From: Bryobacterales bacterium
GTDB taxonomy: Bacteria; Acidobacteriota; Terriglobia; Bryobacterales; Bryobacteraceae
Assembly: GCA_003132865.1 (NCBI GenBank)
Contig: PKYZ01000393.1
Location: 10,159-23,831 of the forward strand
Length of the DNA stretch: 13,673 nucleotides
Direction of reading: 5' to 3'
Made by a program: the position numbers and the translations under genes. Positions 1 to 7,284 of the stretch are shown here, in pieces (positions within the stretch are counted from its first letter, which is position 1; every line of letters starts with the position of its first letter). Under the pieces are notes generated by a model, which did not search any database, was not told the origin of the DNA, and saw only the letters and a list, made by a program, of their open reading frames with translations.

Positions 1-18
1 ACTGGAGTCCTGCCCCAC

Positions 19-615
19 ATGAGCTTCGCCGAAGAGTACATTGCCGAATCCGCCGAGGTCCTGCGCCGTCTGGACGCGGGCGTAATCGAAAAGCTGGCGC
101 AACTGCTGGCCGGCGCCCGCGCGCGCGGCGGACGCCTGTTCATCCTGGGCGTGGGCGGCAGCGCGGCCAACGCCTCGCATGCGGTGAACGACTTTCGCAA
201 GATCTGCGGCATGGAAGCCTACTGCCCCACGGACAACGTCTCCGAGTTGACGGCCCGCACCAACGATGAAGGCTGGGCATCGGTGTTCGAATCGTGGCTG
301 CGCGTCAGCCGCTTGCGCGCCGAGGATTGCGTGCTCGTGTTTTCGGTGGGCGGCGGCAACCTCGAAAAACAGGTCAGCCCGAATTTGGTTTCCGCGTTGC
401 AATACGCGAAGTCCGTGGGCGCGGCCATTGGCGGCGTCATCGGCCGCCCTGATGGCTACACCGCGCAAGTGGCGGATGCCTGCGTGATCGTCCCGGCGGT
501 GAACCCGTCGCACATCACGCCCCACGCCGAGGCCTTCCAGGCGGTCGTCTGGCACCTGCTGGTCTCGCATCCCGCGCTGAAAGCCTCCGAAACGCGCTGG
601 GAATCGCTGCGATGA
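19..615 (+). CDS. SIS-domain sugar-phosphate isomerase, GmhA-like
   Basis: A 198-residue single SIS-domain protein, the usual length for sedoheptulose-7-phosphate isomerases (GmhA), which make D-glycero-D-manno-heptose 7-phosphate for surface polysaccharides. Seen: the phosphate/sugar loop GVGGSAANAS (44-53), followed by H54, and the C-terminal helix with E171 and H179. By spacing these match the GmhA metal-site residues (E. coli H61, E65, Q172, H180), but here the set is H54, D58, E171, H179. The second loop is SVGGGN (109-114) rather than STSGNS, so the exact substrate is uncertain. The ATG at 19 has GGAG at 4-7. The stop overlaps the next start as ATGA, so the two genes are translationally coupled. 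The GmhB-type neighbour supports a heptose-phosphate or related sugar-phosphate role. Upstream operon members would lie outside the window. The family call is firm; the substrate is inference. Confidence 0.85.
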   Translation: MSFAEEYIAESAEVLRRLDAGVIEKLAQLLAGARARGGRLFILGVGGSAANASHAVNDFRKICGMEAYCPTDNVSELTARTNDEGWASVFESWLRVSRLRAEDCVLVFSVGGGNLEKQVSPNLVSALQYAKSVGAAIGGVIGRPDGYTAQVADACVIVPAVNPSHITPHAEAFQAVVWHLLVSHPALKASETRWESLR

Positions 616-1169
616 ACCTTGCTGTAGCGGCCTCCGGCCGGGCGGTTTTCCTGGATCGCGACGGCGTGCTCACGCGCGCGCTGGTCCGCGACGGCAAAGC
701 CTACGCGCCGGTCACTCCCGCCGAAATGGAAATCGATGCGGATGCGCCCGCCGTCCTGGCGCGGTTGAAGGCAGCCGGATTCCTGTTGGTGATGGTGACG
801 AATCAGCCGGATGTGGCGCGCGGCATCACCCGCCGCGAAGACGTCGAGCGAATGCACGCCACCCTGCGAGCCGCCCTGCCGTTAGACGCCTGCTTCGTCT
901 GTTATCACGACGACCGGGACGCCTGTGATTGCCGCAAGCCCCTGCCCGGCATGCTGCTCCAGGCCGCCGCGGAGCACGGAATCGATTTGGCCCAAAGCTT
1001 TATGATCGGCGATCGCTGGCGCGACATCGATGCGGGCGCCGCTGCGGGTTGCCGCACCATCCGGATCGACCGCGGCTACGACGAGCGCCCGCCCGAGCAC
1101 ACGCCCGATGCCCGGGTGGATAGCCTGCCCGGCGCGGCGGACTGGATCTTAGAGCATCAAATCCGGTGA
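612..1169 (+). CDS. gmhB: D-glycero-D-manno-heptose 1,7-bisphosphate phosphatase (HAD family)
   Basis: A 185-residue cytoplasmic HAD-IIIA phosphatase. GmhB removes the C7 phosphate of heptose 1,7-bisphosphate in ADP-heptose or GDP-heptose synthesis. All family marks are visible: FLDRDGVL (13-20) with nucleophile D15 and acid/base D17; motif II VTNQP (62-66); the structural zinc ligands C97, H99, C105 and C107, arranged CxH...CxC and typical of GmhB; K109 in CRKP; and motif IGDRWRDID (132-140) with D134 and D138. It starts on the ATG overlapping the stop of the SIS gene. Its 3' end overlaps the convergent mutL end by 13 bp, so no terminator fits between them. A histidinol-phosphatase-like relative is the only serious alternative; the zinc loop and the GmhA-like partner favour GmhB. 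Confidence 0.9.
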   Translation: MNLAVAASGRAVFLDRDGVLTRALVRDGKAYAPVTPAEMEIDADAPAVLARLKAAGFLLVMVTNQPDVARGITRREDVERMHATLRAALPLDACFVCYHDDRDACDCRKPLPGMLLQAAAEHGIDLAQSFMIGDRWRDIDAGAAAGCRTIRIDRGYDERPPEHTPDARVDSLPGAADWILEHQIR

Positions 1170-3157
1170 AACGCCTTCAAAATTTCCCGCATGGAATACT
1201 GCAGCGCAATCGGCCGCCCATGCGGACAACTCATCGGGCAATCTGTGGCCGCCACCGCCCGCAGCAGCCACTCCATTTTGGCGTGATCGAGGCGCGTGTT
1301 GATCTTGATCGCGGCGTGGCAGGCGATGGAAGCCGCGATGGAGCGCCGCACATCCTCTAGCGACAGGCCGCGAAACTCGGCCTCGGCCGTTTCCAGAATC
1401 TCGCCGAGCACCTTTTCCAGGTCCGCCGGCCCCACCGCGGCCGGAGCCGCCGTCACCGCAATCGTGCGATTGCCGAACGGCTCGCTCTCGAACCCAATGG
1501 CGTTCAACTCATCGGCGATGCGCGCGTATTCGATCTGCTGCCCCGGAGTCAGTTGCACGATGAGGGGCATCAGCAGGCGCTGCGTCTCCACATTGCCCGC
1601 CGCGCGCTGCTTCAACACACGTTCAAACAGAATGCGCTCGTGCGCCACGTGCTGGTCGATAATCCAGAGGCCGCTCCGCCCGGCCGCGATGATGAAGCTC
1701 TCGTGGAGTTGGCCCAGCGGCCGCAAATCAGACAGCGCCCCCAACGACGCGTCCGAAACGGGCAGCGCATCGAGCGGGAACGCGCCATGCGTCTCGGGCA
1801 TGCGCAGCCGCCCCGCCGAGGGCGGCGCGTCCGCCAGCGCGATGGCTGGGCCGCCGAAATCCAGACGCGGCGCGGGTCCCGCCGCCGGGCGTAGCGCGAA
1901 ATCGGGCAGGGGAGAACCCTGGACAGGCTGGGAAGCCTGAACCACTGCCTCGCCCACTTCGTCCAGGACAGGCCCGGAGGCCTGTCCCACTGCGGGCTCG
2001 TTCTCCAGCATCTGCGAGAACTCCGAGTAGGGCATGCGCGCCCCCGGTTGCGCGCTGGCCGCCGGCGAAAATGCGGGCGCCGGCCGCGTCTCGATCAGCC
2101 GCTCGCGAATCGCGTCCCGCACGAAATCGTGTACGAACGATTGGTGCCGGAAGCGCACCTCCGTCTTCGACGGATGCACATTCACATCCACCTCATCGCA
2201 ATCGCACTCCAGAAACAGTAACGCGAACGGAAACGCGGCGGGCGGCATCAGGTTGTAATACGCCGAGGAAATCGCGTGCAGCAGCAGGCGGTCGCGAATC
2301 AGCCGCTGATTCACGAAGATGAAAATCGAGTTGCGGTTGCCCTTCTGTACCTGCGGGCGCGACACGAAGCCCGTCAGCCGGAACGTCTTGCTGGAAGGCT
2401 CCTCCGGCTCGCGCCGGAATTCCGCGATGGCTTCCGAAGGCGGCACATATTGCGGCGGCAGCTCCAGCCGCTGTTCGCGCGTGCCCAGATCCACCAACTC
2501 CTCCAGCGTCTGGCCGCCGAACACCTGGAAGACGCGCTCGCGCAACGTGCCCACCGGCGTCACGGCCAGCAGCTCGCCCGCACCGCTCGAGAGCCGGAAC
2601 GTCTTCTCCGGATGCGCCAGGCTATAATGCGTCACCAGCGACGCAATGTGCGCCAGCTCGGTCTGATCGGAGCGCAGAAACTTCTTGCGCGCCGGAACGT
2701 TGAAGAACAGGTCGCGCACCGTGACGGCCGTGCCCCGCGCCAACGCCACTTCGTCGCAATGGAGCATTTTGCCGCCCGCGATCTCCACACGCGTGCCGGT
2801 GGTCTCGTCCGCCGAGCGCGTCTCCAGCAGCAGGCGCGACACCGAGGCGATGGATGGCAGCGCCTCGCCGCGAAAGCCCAGCGTCGAGATGGAGAGCAGA
2901 TCCTTCACGTCGCGCAGCTTGCTGGTGGCGTGCCGCTCGAAGGCCAGCAGGGCGTCGTCGCGCAGCATGCCGCAGCCATCGTCCGCGATGCGGATGAGCC
3001 GCCGGCCGCCGCTCTCGACCTCCACGCGCAGCTCGGTCGAGCCGGCGTCCAGCGCGTTTTCCAGCAGCTCTTTCACTACGGAGGCGGGCCGCTCCACCAC
3101 CTCGCCCGCCGCGATCTTGTTGGCTACCTGATCCGGAAGAACGCGAATGCGGCCCAT
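1157..3157 (-). CDS. mutL: DNA mismatch repair protein MutL
   Basis: A 666-residue MutL, the ATP-dependent mediator that links MutS mismatch recognition to strand incision. N-terminal GHKL ATPase motifs are intact: ENALDAG (33-39), DDGCGM (59-64), GFRGEAL (94-100), and the FNVPARKKFL segment near 153-162. A proline/alanine-rich linker covers roughly 350-470. The C-terminal dimerisation/endonuclease domain holds DQHVAHERILFE (501-512), i.e. the DQHA(x)2E(x)4E metal motif with the alanine replaced by valine, plus ACHAAIK (612-618) and CPHGRP (644-649). It should therefore nick DNA itself, as in bacteria without MutH. The ATG at 3157 has GGGGTGA a few bases upstream inside the end of vapC. mutS is not in the window. 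Transcription probably comes through vapBC, only 4 bp upstream. Confidence 0.97.
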   Translation of the reverse strand: MGRIRVLPDQVANKIAAGEVVERPASVVKELLENALDAGSTELRVEVESGGRRLIRIADDGCGMLRDDALLAFERHATSKLRDVKDLLSISTLGFRGEALPSIASVSRLLLETRSADETTGTRVEIAGGKMLHCDEVALARGTAVTVRDLFFNVPARKKFLRSDQTELAHIASLVTHYSLAHPEKTFRLSSGAGELLAVTPVGTLRERVFQVFGGQTLEELVDLGTREQRLELPPQYVPPSEAIAEFRREPEEPSSKTFRLTGFVSRPQVQKGNRNSIFIFVNQRLIRDRLLLHAISSAYYNLMPPAAFPFALLFLECDCDEVDVNVHPSKTEVRFRHQSFVHDFVRDAIRERLIETRPAPAFSPAASAQPGARMPYSEFSQMLENEPAVGQASGPVLDEVGEAVVQASQPVQGSPLPDFALRPAAGPAPRLDFGGPAIALADAPPSAGRLRMPETHGAFPLDALPVSDASLGALSDLRPLGQLHESFIIAAGRSGLWIIDQHVAHERILFERVLKQRAAGNVETQRLLMPLIVQLTPGQQIEYARIADELNAIGFESEPFGNRTIAVTAAPAAVGPADLEKVLGEILETAEAEFRGLSLEDVRRSIAASIACHAAIKINTRLDHAKMEWLLRAVAATDCPMSCPHGRPIALQYSMREILKAFHRI

Positions 3158-3161
3158 AGAT

Positions 3162-3548
3162 TCACCCCGCCTCCGGCCGGAACGCTTTCACTTCCAGCCC
3201 GGCGATTGCCTTGAAGTGGCGCGCATTGCCGGTCGCGAGCGGCAGGGCCCCCTCCCGAGCGGTGGCGGCAATCAGCGCATCCGCGACTCGCAACCCCGCT
3301 GCAAGCGCGTGCGCTTCGATTAAGCTGAGAGCCACGTGACTGATGGACTCGTTAACCGGAACTAGACGTATGTCGCTCTGCTGGATGAATTGGTGAATCG
3401 TTTTGATCTCGGCCCGCGACCGCGCGCCTTGCAGAAGTTCCATGGCGGAAATCATCGAAATGGCGCGGTCGGACTGCGACTCGATGAGCCGCGCCGCCGC
3501 GCCGTCTCCCCGCAGGAACCAGATTAGTACGTCGGCATCAAAGATCAT
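3162..3548 (-). CDS. vapC: PIN-domain ribonuclease toxin, VapC family
   Basis: A 128-residue PIN-domain protein, the usual VapC length; VapC toxins are Mg-dependent RNases that cleave tRNA or rRNA when freed from VapB. Acidic residues expected in the active site are seen at D4 (with D6) in FDADVLIWFL, E37 in AMELLQG and D90 in RVADALIAA. The fourth position, often Asp, is N108 in LATGNARHF, a common variant. A longer in-frame start exists at 3590, but its first 14 residues are low-complexity and precede the conserved FDADVL strand, so the ATG at 3548 is chosen. This start overlaps the antitoxin's stop by 11 bp, typical of translational coupling. mutL begins 4 bp after its stop. An intact toxin is likely, since no disruption is seen. 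Confidence 0.9.
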   Translation of the reverse strand: MIFDADVLIWFLRGDGAAARLIESQSDRAISMISAMELLQGARSRAEIKTIHQFIQQSDIRLVPVNESISHVALSLIEAHALAAGLRVADALIAATAREGALPLATGNARHFKAIAGLEVKAFRPEAG

Positions 3549-3717
3549 CGAACCGCCCGCCCCGTAACTGCCGGACGTAGGCGGGCACATTCTTCAGATC
3601 GGCCCGGTCTTTCCACATCCCGAACGCAGGATGGTAGCGGAGACTCCCCTTTCTTTTTTCCCCAGCAACGGGCGTGATGCGCGCCTTTTGCTTACCCTGG
3701 TCCACGCTGGCTTTCAT
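3538..3717 (-). CDS. vapB: VapB-type antitoxin
   Basis: A 59-residue small basic protein directly upstream of and overlapping vapC. The C-terminal part, with FGMWKDR followed by YVRQLRGGRF, has the Trp/Arg-rich toxin-wrapping pattern common in VapB antitoxins that occlude the PIN active site. The N-terminal part is short, lysine-rich and without an obvious AbrB or ribbon-helix-helix signature, so DNA-binding autoregulation is assumed from the family, not seen. Two starts are possible: GTG 3723 or ATG 3717. GGAG at 3724-3727 lies 7 bases from the ATG and directly abuts the GTG, so the ATG is preferred. It lies head to head with the ABC permease gene, with only 38 bp between the starts. Confidence 0.8.
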   Translation of the reverse strand: MKASVDQGKQKARITPVAGEKRKGSLRYHPAFGMWKDRADLKNVPAYVRQLRGGRFDDL

Positions 3718-3723
3718 ATCCAC

Positions 3724-3727
3724 TCTC
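3724..3727 (-). promoter_or_regulatory. ribosome binding site deciding the vapB start
   Basis: On the minus strand GGAG is followed by 7 bases and then ATG at 3717. The GTG at 3723 has no spacing at all from the same GGAG, so this site selects the ATG. Confidence 0.6.
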
Positions 3728-3742
3728 CAATATACGTAAAAT

Positions 3743-3747
3743 GGAGG
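3743..3747 (+). promoter_or_regulatory. ribosome binding site deciding the permease start
   Basis: GGAGG is followed by 8 bases and then ATG at 3756. The in-frame ATG at 3741 overlaps this site and has no Shine-Dalgarno of its own, so 3756 is the likely start. Confidence 0.75.
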
Positions 3748-3755
3748 TCCAGTTT

Positions 3756-5327
3756 ATGAACGCGCCACTGATCCTCCGCCTGGTAGGCCTACGCTACAAG
3801 CTGCTGTGGGCCCAAACTCGCACGCGGAACGGCAGAATCGCCTTGTTCCTCGTAGGCTACCTGTTCGCCCTCCTTATTCTGCTCCTGATGACTGCCGGAG
3901 GCTACGGCGCTGCCATGATCGCGGTGCGCTCGGGCCAGGCGGAAAAGGTCGCGCAGGCGGTGCTGGGCGGCCTGTTTCTGAATGCCCTCGTCGCATCCGT
4001 GGTCACCGGGTTCGGCATCAATACGGCCTTCACCGACGCGGCATTGCGGCGCTATGCGCTCAACGCCGGCGACCGGCTGGCGGCTCGCCACCTGACCGGC
4101 ATCCTGGAGCCGGTCTGGATTTTCGTGTTGGGCCTCGACCTGGGCCTTTCCACCGGCATGTACGTGTTTGGCGCGGGCAGCTTCTGGCTGGGCGCCGTTG
4201 CGGTCCTGCTGCTGTTGATTACGGACTACCTGCTGGCGCGCGTGCTGGCCACGCTGATCGAATGGCTCTCGCACGTCAGGGGCGGTACGGCGATCCTGTT
4301 CGTGATGCTCATATGCGCGTTGATGCTGCCGGGATTGCTGATCCCCAGGCTGGCAAACGCGCATGGCGCCAAGGCGGGTATGATGGCCGTGCTCGGCTAC
4401 ACGCCGCCGTTCGCCGCCGCGGCGCTGATGGCGAATGCGGGCACCGGACTGCTCTCCAATTTCGGCCTGATGGCCGTATGGATCGCAGCGTTGCTGGTGG
4501 CGCTGGCGGCGATTGAAAAGCAAGCCGCGCGTCCGCGCAGCGCGGCGGCCGCAGCGGTCTCGTGGGACGATCGCTACGAGCGCATCGCGTCCATTTTCGG
4601 ACCCGCCATGGCGCCACTGATCGGCAGAACGCTGCGCTACTACGTACGTTCCAACAAGGTGCGCTTCAACTACATCGCCGCGATTCCGTTGCTCGGATTC
4701 CTCACCTTCCGCAACCCCACGTCGGGCGGGCCGCTCCATTATTTCGTGCGTGCGCTGGGCGCTTTCGCGGTCGCCGGATTCCTGGGCACAGCAGTGATGT
4801 CCACCAACCAGTTCGGCTTCGATGCCTCCGGTTTCCGGCGCTACTTCCTGCTGCCGGTAGAGCCTGGCGCGATCCTGCGCGCATCGAGCTTCACGGCGCT
4901 GTTTGTCGGCGGCACATTAGTGGCTGCCGGGCTGGTTCTGTGGGTGCTCTTCGCGCCCGTCCCGTTCGACGCGCGCATGACCCCGATGCTGCTGGCGAGC
5001 GGCGTGGGCGGACTGTGCCTGTTCAACGGGCTGTCGATCTGGACCTCGCTGCTCGCGCCGCGGCCCACGAACTTCGAAACTACCTTCGGCAACCAGCTCT
5101 CGTTGAGCGCCAACGTGTTGCTCATTGGCGGCTTGCTCGCGTGCATCTTCGGTGTGGTTGCTTTGGACCAGATGGCCCGCCCAGCCGCCGTGCTGAGCTA
5201 CTGGTGGGTGTCGATTCCGGCGGCGGCGCTGGCCATCGTTTTTTATTCTTACTCCCTGCGGCGGGGGGCGGCCGTGTTTGTAAGCCGCAGAGAACGCCTC
5301 TTGAACGCCCTTGAAGGACGGAACTAA
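3756..5327 (+). CDS. ABC-2-like exporter, polytopic membrane permease subunit
   Basis: A 523-residue, very hydrophobic inner-membrane protein. About 12 membrane segments can be picked out by eye in two halves of about six, separated by a polar region near 250-285 (EKQAARPRSA...WDDRYERI). The first is at roughly 28-49 (LFLVGYLFALLILLLM) and the last near the C-terminus (WWVSIPAAALAIVFYSYS). The stretch FGFDASGFRRYFLLPVEP, just after a membrane helix, resembles a cytoplasmic loop of bacterial ABC-2-type permeases of unknown substrate. There is no ATPase motif; the ATPase is the next gene, whose start is 3 bp past this stop. A two-gene exporter operon is clear. Substrate is unknown; lipids, peptides or antibiotics are all possible and nothing in the sequence decides. 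Confidence 0.8.
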   Translation: MNAPLILRLVGLRYKLLWAQTRTRNGRIALFLVGYLFALLILLLMTAGGYGAAMIAVRSGQAEKVAQAVLGGLFLNALVASVVTGFGINTAFTDAALRRYALNAGDRLAARHLTGILEPVWIFVLGLDLGLSTGMYVFGAGSFWLGAVAVLLLLITDYLLARVLATLIEWLSHVRGGTAILFVMLICALMLPGLLIPRLANAHGAKAGMMAVLGYTPPFAAAALMANAGTGLLSNFGLMAVWIAALLVALAAIEKQAARPRSAAAAAVSWDDRYERIASIFGPAMAPLIGRTLRYYVRSNKVRFNYIAAIPLLGFLTFRNPTSGGPLHYFVRALGAFAVAGFLGTAVMSTNQFGFDASGFRRYFLLPVEPGAILRASSFTALFVGGTLVAAGLVLWVLFAPVPFDARMTPMLLASGVGGLCLFNGLSIWTSLLAPRPTNFETTFGNQLSLSANVLLIGGLLACIFGVVALDQMARPAAVLSYWWVSIPAAALAIVFYSYSLRRGAAVFVSRRERLLNALEGRN

Positions 5328-5330
5328 CCA

Positions 5331-6104
5331 GTGACTCCAGCCATCCAAGTCGCCAATTTGACCAAGAAGTACGGGGAGACCGTGGCCGTCGAGAATCTCT
5401 CCCTGACGGTGCCGGGCGGAACCATGTTCGGCTTCCTGGGACCGAACGGCTCGGGGAAGAGCACCACCATCGGCTGTCTGACCGGACTGCTCGACCCCAA
5501 TGCCGGCGAGATCCGGATTCTGGGCGAGCCGTTCCACGACGGGGCCGTGGCGCTGAAACGGCGCATGGGCGTGATGCCGGAATCGCTCGGGCTGTTCGAC
5601 GCGCTCTACGCGCACGAGTTCCTGTTTTTTCAAGCCCGCATGTTCGGTCTGGATGAAGAGACGGCGCGCCGCCGCGTGAGCGAGCTGCTGGACGCCATGG
5701 AACTCGGCGGCACGGGCAAGAAGCGGCTGTCGGAATTCAGCGCCGGGATGCGCAAGCGCGTGGCCTTCGCGGCCGCGGTGATTCATGGGCCGGACCTGCT
5801 GTTTCTGGACGAGCCGTTCGAGAGCATCGATCCGGCCGGTGTGGCCTCCATCAAGCAGTGGCTGCACAAGATCACCGGGCAGGGCCGCACGGTCTTCCTC
5901 ACCACGCACGTGCTCGAGACCGTGGAGCGCCTCTGCTCGCAGGTGGCCATTATCACCAAGCCCGGCAAGCTGGTGTGGCAGGGAGACATCGGCGCGCTCG
6001 ACCGCGATGGCACGATTTCGCACGACGGAAAAGAATTCCGCACGCTGGAGCAGTTGTTCCTGCATCTGACCGGCGAGCGCTATGCGGAGCTAGATTGGCT
6101 GTAG
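5331..6104 (+). CDS. ABC transporter ATP-binding protein
   Basis: A 257-residue ABC ATPase that powers the membrane protein encoded just upstream. Seen in order: Walker [10 protein letters not shown] (37-45); the Q-loop position in VMPESLGLF (81-89), carrying Glu84 instead of Gln as in many CcmA-type exporters; a degenerate signature FSAGMRKR (136-143) in place of LSGGQ; Walker B LLFLDE (156-161) with catalytic Glu161; the D-loop ESID; and switch His193 in LTTHVLE. The start is GTG at 5331, with AAGGA at 5314-5318 inside the end of the permease gene. The ATPase core is complete and probably active. A short C-terminal tail (about 225-257) has no recognised domain. This is the last gene of the operon. 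Confidence 0.95.
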   Translation: MTPAIQVANLTKKYGETVAVENLSLTVPGGTMFGFLGPNGSGKSTTIGCLTGLLDPNAGEIRILGEPFHDGAVALKRRMGVMPESLGLFDALYAHEFLFFQARMFGLDEETARRRVSELLDAMELGGTGKKRLSEFSAGMRKRVAFAAAVIHGPDLLFLDEPFESIDPAGVASIKQWLHKITGQGRTVFLTTHVLETVERLCSQVAIITKPGKLVWQGDIGALDRDGTISHDGKEFRTLEQLFLHLTGERYAELDWL

Positions 6105-6166
6105 GACCGCGCCGATAGGCGAGCATTGCTCGCGGCAGGGCCCGGAGGGTGCCCCGGTTGGTTGGT

Positions 6167-6220
6167 TTGTGCGCAATTGTGCGGAATTGTGCAGAATTGT
6201 GCATTGGGGACTGGGCACAA
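6167..6220. repeat. four 10-bp direct repeats plus one inverted half-site
   Basis: TTGTGC occurs at 6167, 6177, 6187 and 6197, exactly 10 bp apart, within units TTGTGCGCAA, TTGTGCGGAA, TTGTGCAGAA and TTGTGCATTG. The reverse complement GCACAA follows at 6215-6220, forming a 6-bp dyad with the last copy (12-base loop). One repeat per helical turn would place all copies on one DNA face. Either a protein-binding array or slipped-strand expansion would produce this. Confidence 0.7.
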
Positions 6221-6404
6221 ATCTGTCCGAACAAACCCATTTTAACATTTGGAATCAGTGAGTCGACATTAGGCAGTGCCTGGTTTCGGCCAACGCTGCG
6301 AGGGCAGAGGTGGTTACGACCGTCCGGCGTCCAAAAGGCGAATGATAGACGAACAAATAAAGAACAATATCGTTTGGGTAATGTTGTTCATTGCAGTGCC
6401 GGTG

Positions 6405-6410
6405 TATACT
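6405..6410 (+). promoter_or_regulatory. possible -10 element for the TonB-like gene
   Basis: TATACT matches the -10 consensus at 5 of 6 positions. The best -35 in reach is a poor TTGTTC (6384-6389, 15-bp spacer). A start site about 7 bases on would fall at or beside the GTG at 6418, implying a leaderless transcript. Weak evidence. Confidence 0.3.
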
Positions 6411-6417
6411 ATGACTC

Positions 6418-6886
6418 GTGAGGGACAGCATCCGAGCCCTGGTATTGGGCGTTCTGCTGTCGTCTGGAACATTCGCCCAAATCCAAGCGCAGTTGCCAAT
6501 CTGCCTTGCGATGGTCGAAAAGCCGACCTATTACCCTCCGCTGGCAAGAGCGGCTCGTCTCTACGGCGTCGTGACGGTGAATTTTCAGATCGGACAGGAT
6601 GGACGACCTTTTGATACAGTCCTTGACGGGAACGGAAATCCTGACCAAAGAAATCGAGTCCATCCTGAGTCGCACCCGATTCGATCCGCAGTGTAGCGGA
6701 AGAGTCGAGTTGGTTTATAAGTTCGTTCTCGACGGTGAGGACGGCCCCGAAGCACATACAGCCGTCGCATTCAGCCCGCCCAATGAGTATGTAGTTACCT
6801 CGAACCCATATGGCCCAATCTGCTTCCTTCCACAAGCCAACCTACGAAGGAAGTCTTGGATTAAACGGCTTTTCACCGGGAAGTAG
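6418..6886 (+). pseudogene. secreted TonB-C-domain-like protein, frameshifted
   Basis: Two overlapping frames make one small protein of about 155 residues. The first frame (from GTG 6418) gives a signal peptide (RALVLGVLLSSGTFAQ), then YPPLARAARLYGVVTVNFQI and GQDGRPFDTVLDGNGNP, which fit the start of a TonB C-terminal domain. This frame then leaves the family pattern. The pattern resumes in the next frame from about 6641, with TKEIESILSRTRFDP and GRVELVYKFVLDG, to TAG at 6884-6886. Skipping one base somewhere in about 6625-6650 restores a continuous domain. The later part ends in PPNEYVVTSNP and a basic tail. It lacks the membrane anchor and proline-rich linker of true TonB, so it is a stand-alone periplasmic domain. 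The cause may be genuine decay or a one-base sequence error; GTG is the first start after an in-frame stop at 6412. Confidence 0.65.
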
Positions 6887-7284
6887 GCCCCTTGAGCCTG
6901 CTTCTCGTTCGCCTTGCTGTCCAAATTTTTCCACTTCTTTGAAAACGCATTAACATCAGCGATCCGGGCTACGCCAGCGTTTGGCGCAGCCCGGATCGAG
7001 AACGCATCAGTGCGAGAGCCGTTTCGGGCGGCTCGATATTCAGTTTCCAAATAGCGCGGGTGACAGAGCCTCACGCGAGGATGGCCCAAAGGTTGAGGTG
7101 CGGAAGACCCTTCTTACTGACGTGAGGATAGCACGGCGGCGTTAAGGATTCGGCGAACCGATTGGCGTTTGGCGTTTGTTTTCAGTTGCGCGGGAAGGCA
7201 CCGAGATCTGTCACCGCCAAGTGGCGCCCCGCTAAAGAGGGGTCGGTCCGTGGAATAATTGTTCCAGTCGGCAGACCTGGCGAA
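6887..7284. other. intergenic stretch, one strong inverted repeat, no gene recognised
   Basis: No supported gene on either strand. The minus strand is open for about 125 codons here but matches no family I know and has no ribosome site. Contents: the inverted repeat at 6960-6998 and a tiny tandem repeat of TTGGCGT (7162-7178). The promoter of the dehydratase gene must lie here, but I cannot place it. Confidence 0.5.
6960..6998. repeat. near-perfect inverted repeat, 17-bp arms
   Basis: The left arm 6960-6976 (core GATCCGGGCTACGCCA) pairs with the right arm 6982-6998 around a 5-base loop GCGTT, with one A/C mismatch. It lies 73 bases after the TonB-like stop. No T-run follows on either strand, so it is not a classic intrinsic terminator. 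A REP-like element or a recombination or protein site is possible. Confidence 0.75.

Larger units (their letters stand above)
6105..6417. other. intergenic stretch with repeats, no gene recognised
   Basis: Between the ATPase stop and the TonB-like gene. It holds a small hairpin (GCGAGC 6119-6124, ATT loop, GCTCGC 6128-6133) without a following T-run, so at best a weak terminator, and the 10-bp repeat array described separately. The last 80 bases are AT-rich compared with the neighbours. A possible -10 (TATACT, 6405-6410) lies just before the next start. Confidence 0.5.

Noticed and set aside
2276..3214. Long open frame of about 310 codons on the + strand opposite mutL
   Set aside because: It is fully antisense to mutL, very rich in Arg/Gln/His/Ala and without family resemblance; a by-product of high-GC codon use.
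3789..4739. Long minus-strand frame opposite the ABC permease, and a similar one at 4917-6065 opposite permease and ATPase
   Set aside because: Composition is dominated by Arg, Gln, Glu and His and no motif is seen; the plus-strand genes explain the region.
6119..6133. Terminator after the ABC operon
   Set aside because: A 6-bp stem with a 3-base loop is present, but no T-run follows, so a terminator call is not supported.
6342..6614. Possible small membrane protein starting MIDEQIKNN with a hydrophobic WVMLFIAVPVY
   Set aside because: A weak ribosome site exists, but the frame overlaps the TonB-like gene and becomes non-protein-like after 25 residues; the signal-peptide frame from 6418 explains the region better.
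6715..7089. Minus-strand open frame of 124 codons across the inverted repeat
   Set aside because: No recognisable family or ribosome site, and it crosses the TonB-like gene and the hairpin.
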